Shown here piece by piece: positions 14,416 to 16,852 of a stretch of DNA of 16,852 bases (position 1 is its first letter; every line of letters starts with the position of its first letter). Source of the DNA: an uncultured Clostridia bacterium (GTDB lineage: Bacteria; Bacillota; Clostridia; UBA1381). The stretch lies in contig CAUGRT010000050.1 in NCBI GenBank assembly GCA_959602045.1, positions 1-16,852 on the forward strand. Direction: 5' to 3'. Both the position numbers and the translations under genes were made by a program. Under the pieces are notes generated by a model. That model was not told where the DNA came from. It made no database searches and was given only the letters and a program-made list of their open reading frames with translations.

Positions 14416-14859
14416 ATGAGAATTGTAGAAGTTACAGAAAACAAAAAACAATATCTTGATTTGCTCCTGTTGGCGGATGAGCAGGAAGATATGGTTGACC
14501 GTTATCTCTATAAAGGTAAAATGTATGTTCTTGATGATGACGGAGTGAAATGCGAGTGTGTCGTAACGGACGAAGGGACTGGAATACTTGAAATTAAGAA
14601 TATCGCTACAGTTCCCCCATTTCAGCGAAAAGGCTATGCCAAAGCGCTGATTGAATTTCTTGTTGAAAAATACCGCAGACAATTTTCGATACTGCAAGTG
14701 GGAACCGGCGACAGCCCGTTGACGATACCCTTTTATGAAAAATGTGGCTTTGTACGCTCGCATACCGTGCCAAATTTCTTTACGGATCATTATGATCACC
14801 CGATATATGAGTGTGGTGTACACCTTGTAGATATGGTGTATTTGCAAAGACCTCTATAA
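14416..14859 (+). CDS. GNAT acetyltransferase, YvbK-like (moron gene 1)
   Basis: A 147-aa GNAT enzyme that would transfer an acetyl group from acetyl-CoA to an unknown amine. The acetyl-CoA motif is IATVPPFQRKGYAKALIEFL (63-82, with the Q-x-x-G-x-A signature at 70-75). 'LQVGTGDSPLTIPFYEKCGF' (93-112) and 'HYDHPIYECGVHLVDMVYL' near the end are the pattern of B. subtilis YvbK-type proteins. Start ATG 14416 follows AAGGTG by 6 bases; the in-frame TTG 14413 is too close. It has no place in tail assembly and carries its own promoter and hairpin, so it is cargo. The substrate is unknown; candidates are a host metabolite, an antibiotic or a protein N-terminus. Confidence 0.85.
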   Translation: MRIVEVTENKKQYLDLLLLADEQEDMVDRYLYKGKMYVLDDDGVKCECVVTDEGTGILEIKNIATVPPFQRKGYAKALIEFLVEKYRRQFSILQVGTGDSPLTIPFYEKCGFVRSHTVPNFFTDHYDHPIYECGVHLVDMVYLQRPL

Positions 14860-14887
14860 AACATATTCCGGTTTATAAGACACAATA

Positions 14888-14909
14888 AGGCGAGCATTCG
14901 TGTTCGTCT
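14888..14909 (+). terminator. UUCG-loop hairpin ending cassette 1
   Basis: AGGCGAGCA (14888-14896) and TGTTCGTCT (14901-14909) form a 9-bp stem, including two G-U pairs, around a TTCG loop, which is an unusually stable tetraloop. There is no T-run after it: the sequence goes straight into repeat copy 2 (AAAGTTCGG). Compared with the related hairpin at 15454 its T-tail looks cut off, so termination here may be weak. Confidence 0.6.
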
Positions 14910-14982
14910 AAAGTTCGGATAAACCGTCAATGGACAAATGACCGATTTTGTGGTATAATATTTATAAGATAAATCGGAATTT
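14910..14982 (+). repeat. Direct repeat copy 2 (tail-gene remnant plus moron promoter)
   Basis: The second copy of the 73-bp repeat. Its first 13 bases (AAAGTTCGGATAA) duplicate the end of the XkdQ-like gene, although no tail gene precedes it here. It then carries the same promoter boxes. Six mismatches separate it from copy 1. This remnant shows that the whole block from tail-gene end to hairpin has been duplicated or inserted as a unit. Confidence 0.92.
14931..14959 (+). promoter_or_regulatory. Promoter of the second GNAT cassette
   Basis: TGGACA (14931-14936), a 17-base spacer and TATAAT (14954-14959). The boxes are identical to those of cassette 1, while the spacer differs at five positions. 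About 40 bases separate the -10 box from the acetyltransferase start. Confidence 0.8.
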
Positions 14983-14999
14983 CATTGTGGAGATATATT

Positions 15000-15425
15000 A
15001 TGATTAGAAAATTACAGAGGGCAGATATAAGCAAGGTTGCAGAGATATGGTTAGGGACTAATCTAAAAACACATTATTTTATTCCTGCCCAATATTGGGA
15101 AAATAATTTTGATTTAGTGAAAGAAATGCTTTCACAGGCAGAAGTTTATGTGTATGAGAATGGTCAAAAAATACAGGGCTTTATCGGACTAAATGGTGAA
15201 TATATTGAAGGAATTTTTGTTCTTACTGAAATGCAGTCAAAGGGAGTCGGTAAACTTCTAATGGATTTTATAAAAGAAAGAAAAGAAAAATTAGTTCTAA
15301 ATGTATATCAGAAAAATGCAAGGGCAATACATTTTTATCATAGAGAGGGTTTTGATATCCGGTGCGAGGGTTTGGATAAAAACACCGGCGAAAAAGAGTA
15401 TACAATGATATGGCAACAGAAATAA
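15000..15425 (+). CDS. GNAT acetyltransferase, YjaB-like (moron gene 2)
   Basis: A 141-aa GNAT enzyme of a different branch from its neighbour. 'IRKLQRADISKVAEIWLGTN' at the N-terminus, 'HYFIPAQYWENNFDLVKEML', the acetyl-CoA loop 'VLTEMQSKGVGKLLMDFI' (Q79-S-K-G-V-G84) and 'NVYQKNARAIHFYHREGFDI' (101-120) resemble E. coli YjaB-type acetyltransferases in order and length. Start ATG 15000 has GTGGAG 7 bases upstream; an in-frame TTG 14985 is unsupported. Its base composition looks more AT-rich than the tail genes, consistent with later acquisition. The substrate is unknown. There is no adjacent ribbon-helix-helix antitoxin, so a TacT-type toxin role has no support. Confidence 0.85.
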   Translation: MIRKLQRADISKVAEIWLGTNLKTHYFIPAQYWENNFDLVKEMLSQAEVYVYENGQKIQGFIGLNGEYIEGIFVLTEMQSKGVGKLLMDFIKERKEKLVLNVYQKNARAIHFYHREGFDIRCEGLDKNTGEKEYTMIWQQK

Positions 15426-15453
15426 AAATACTGATAGAACATAAAACAAATTA

Positions 15454-15479
15454 AGGCGGACATTCGTGTTCGTCTTTTT
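15454..15479 (+). terminator. UUCG-loop terminator ending cassette 2
   Basis: AGGCGGACA (15454-15462) and TGTTCGTCT (15467-15475) form a 9-bp stem with two G-U pairs and a TTCG loop, followed by TTTTT (15475-15479). This is a good intrinsic terminator. It shares its right arm and loop with the hairpin at 14888. Transcription of the downstream baseplate genes must read through it or start elsewhere. Confidence 0.8.
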
Positions 15480-15506
15480 CTATGCTCATTTTTAGGAGGT
15501 AGCGGC

Positions 15507-15773
15507 ATGAACGGCATAACAGAACTTGCAAAATTACTCAAAGAGCGAGAAAACAGTGACGGTTATTCGCCGATGTTCGGAACAGTTATTGAACTGCCGA
15601 ACACGAAAATACGCATAAGCGACAAGGTTATTCTGACCGACAGCCACATCACGCTTTGTATAAATTTAAAAGAGCAAAATGCGGACGGCGAATATATAAA
15701 CCTCGGCAAGACAGTGGTTTTGCTCCCTTATTCAAACGGTCAGAAATTTATTGTGATTGGAGTGGTTATCTGA
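15507..15773 (+). CDS. xkdR: DUF2577 family baseplate protein (XkdR-like)
   Basis: An 88-aa protein of the DUF2577/XkdR family, found between hub and wedge genes in PBSX-like phages. 'MNGITELAKLLKERENSDGY' and 'SPMFGTVIELPNTKIRISDK' at the start, and a closing beta-strand (LGKTVVLLPYSNGQKFIVIG), are typical; the fold resembles an OB-type beta barrel. The ATG follows AGGAGG by 8 bases. The stop overlaps the next ATG (TGATG). It resumes the tail operon after the two cargo cassettes. Confidence 0.88.
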   Translation: MNGITELAKLLKERENSDGYSPMFGTVIELPNTKIRISDKVILTDSHITLCINLKEQNADGEYINLGKTVVLLPYSNGQKFIVIGVVI

Positions 15774-16201
15774 TGTTTCCGAATTCAACCGATATAACGA
15801 TTAACAATGAAAGCAACACATCAAGCGGAACAAAATCATATATGTTTGATTTTGAAAACGGCGACTTTGTTGTGCGTGACGGAAAGCTGATCGAGTGTGA
15901 CGGCATCGACGCAATAAAAGTATGGATAGAAAAAATACTCCGAACCGAGAAAGACAGATACAAAATCTACGATAATACCGAGTACGGCTGTCATTTGGAG
16001 GATTTAATCATCGGCAACAGCTATACCGCTGAATTTATTGAGGCTGAATTAAAGCGTGAGATTGAGGATGCACTAAAGCAAAACCCCAGGATTACTTCAG
16101 TCACGAATTTTAATATTATACGAAACAAAAACGCAATTACGGTCACGCTGGAGGTGGTGTTAAATGACGAAGGACGAAATATTGTCACGGTTACTGTTTG
16201 A
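15773..16201 (+). CDS. xkdS: DUF2634 / XkdS-like baseplate wedge protein
   Basis: A 142-aa protein related to the gp25-like wedge proteins that tie baseplate to sheath. Diagnostic segments are 'SYMFDFENGDFVVRDGKLIE' (22-41), 'WIEKILRTEKDRYKIYDNTE' with YG after it, and a C-terminal strand pattern (ITVTLEVVLNDEGRNIVTVT). ATG 15773 is chosen by its overlap with the preceding stop and by the family start; the same frame is open far upstream inside xkdR, but that region is a shadow. The final 38 bases overlap the baseplate J gene. Confidence 0.87.
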   Translation: MFPNSTDITINNESNTSSGTKSYMFDFENGDFVVRDGKLIECDGIDAIKVWIEKILRTEKDRYKIYDNTEYGCHLEDLIIGNSYTAEFIEAELKREIEDALKQNPRITSVTNFNIIRNKNAITVTLEVVLNDEGRNIVTVTV

Positions 16202-16852
16202 TATATCCGATGAGTTCGACAAAGATGTCGGCTCATTTTTTTATGATGTGACAAAGCCGGCATCAGAGGAGTTTGAAACGGCATACACACGGCTTGAGGA
16301 AATCCTCAAAAACGGCTTTGCATTAACGGCAACAGGCAAATATCTTGACCACAAAGCCGCCGAGCAAGGGATAACCAGGAAGTCCGGTGTCGCATCACAA
16401 GTAAAGGTGACAATAACAGGCGCTCCCGGCAGTGTTATTTCCGTTGGAGATAAGGTCGCATCGGACAGCCTTATCTTCTCTGCTATCGAGAATGTTGAAA
16501 TCGGAGAAAGCGGAACGGCTGATGTTACGGTTATATGTGATACGGTCGGCACTGTCGGCAATATTCCGCAAGGCACAATAAACCGTTTTCCCGTCACGCT
16601 CTCCGGAATTGTTTCGGTTACAAACAAGGAGCCCGCAACAGGCGGTTTCAATGAAGAAACAGATGATGAACTGCGTGACCGATATTTTGAAAAGGTGTCG
16701 CTCCCCGCAACGAGCGGCAGTAAATATCACTATGAGCAGTGGGCAAAGGAGATCAGTGGCGTCGGGGACGCTAAATGCCTGCCGCTTTGGAACGGCAGCG
16801 GAACTGTCAAGGTTATCATCATAAACTCCGAAAAAGGTGTGGCAAGCGAAGA
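16164..16852 (+). CDS. xkdT: Baseplate J-like protein (XkdT), partial, runs off the window
   Basis: The first 229 residues of the baseplate wedge protein. ATG 16164 has GGAGG (16150-16154) 9 bases upstream and lies inside the end of xkdS, a normal arrangement. Landmarks are an N-terminal helix (MTKDEILSRLLFDISDEFDK), 'ATGKYLDHKAAEQGITRKSG' (55-74), the beta-rich 'GSVISVGDKVASDSLIF' region, and the most conserved block 'GGFNEETDDELRDRYFEKV' (160-178) with 'PATSGSKYHYEQWAKEISG' (181-199) and LPLWNGSGTVKV. All fit the Baseplate_J family. No stop codon is reached before the edge. PBSX XkdT is around 350 aa, so roughly a third is missing to the right. Confidence 0.93.
   Translation, partial: MTKDEILSRLLFDISDEFDKDVGSFFYDVTKPASEEFETAYTRLEEILKNGFALTATGKYLDHKAAEQGITRKSGVASQVKVTITGAPGSVISVGDKVASDSLIFSAIENVEIGESGTADVTVICDTVGTVGNIPQGTINRFPVTLSGIVSVTNKEPATGGFNEETDDELRDRYFEKVSLPATSGSKYHYEQWAKEISGVGDAKCLPLWNGSGTVKVIIINSEKGVASE

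Noticed and set aside
14985..15425. GNAT 2 as a TacT-type toxin with partner antitoxin
   Set aside because: No ribbon-helix-helix or other antitoxin gene is adjacent, and the sequence resembles YjaB-type enzymes.
1..16852. Alternative genetic code (stop recoding)
   Set aside because: TAA, TGA and TAG (for example TAG at the tape measure end) all serve as normal stops. The in-frame TAA at 719 is an isolated case.
1..16852. tRNA genes, rRNA, CRISPR arrays, insertion sequences or attachment sites
   Set aside because: I looked for cloverleaf-like segments, regular repeat-spacer patterns, transposase genes and terminal inverted repeats and found none. The only clear long repeat is the 73-bp pair at 14330 and 14910.

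Overview
The window is the late structural region of a contractile-tailed (myovirus-type) temperate phage or prophage. The host is most likely a Gram-positive Bacillota, probably an anaerobic Clostridia. The evidence is strong AGGAGG-type ribosome binding sites, GTG and TTG starts, moderate-to-low GC, a P27/Terminase_1 packaging pair with an HK97-type head, and a tail module in the order of the Bacillus PBSX xkd genes. All supported protein genes lie on the + strand, mostly end to end or with short overlaps. No integrase, holin or endolysin is present, and the last gene runs off the right edge.

Layout: (1) 1-903, a DUF4314 gene, a short gene broken by an in-frame TAA, and a terminator-like hairpin before packaging. 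(2) 904-7943, the head and connector genes: terminase small and large subunits, portal, ClpP-type prohead protease, major capsid protein, a small 62-aa protein, gp6-like connector, head closure protein, gp10-like neck/tail protein and tail terminator. (3) 7918-12027, sheath, tube, tail assembly chaperone and tape measure. (4) 12433-16852, the baseplate genes: XkdP-like, NlpC/P60-XkdQ fusion, DUF2577 (XkdR-like), DUF2634 (XkdS-like) and XkdT (baseplate J, partial).

The most interesting signals lie between or inside these ordinary genes. The tail chaperone ends in an A_AAA_AAC slippery heptamer directly before its stop codon, with a 13-bp hairpin 5 nt downstream and a 58-codon open -1 frame that ends at the tape-measure start. 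This is a textbook programmed -1 frameshift. The 405-bp gap after the tape measure holds what looks like a complete type I toxin-antitoxin cassette: a forward promoter, structured leader, 20-aa hydrophobic peptide, bidirectional terminator, and a convergent promoter with perfect consensus boxes on the - strand. Between the XkdQ-like gene and xkdR are two tandem cargo ('moron') cassettes. Each has a GNAT acetyltransferase, its own near-consensus promoter and a UUCG-loop hairpin. They are flanked by a 73-bp repeat, offset by exactly 580 bp, that includes the last bases of the upstream tail gene.

The core genes would package DNA (terminase, portal), build and mature the capsid (protease, capsid), join head to tail (connectors), and build a contractile tail and baseplate. 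The three autonomous cassettes could be expressed from a resident prophage while the late operon is silent, so they are the best candidates for host-affecting functions.
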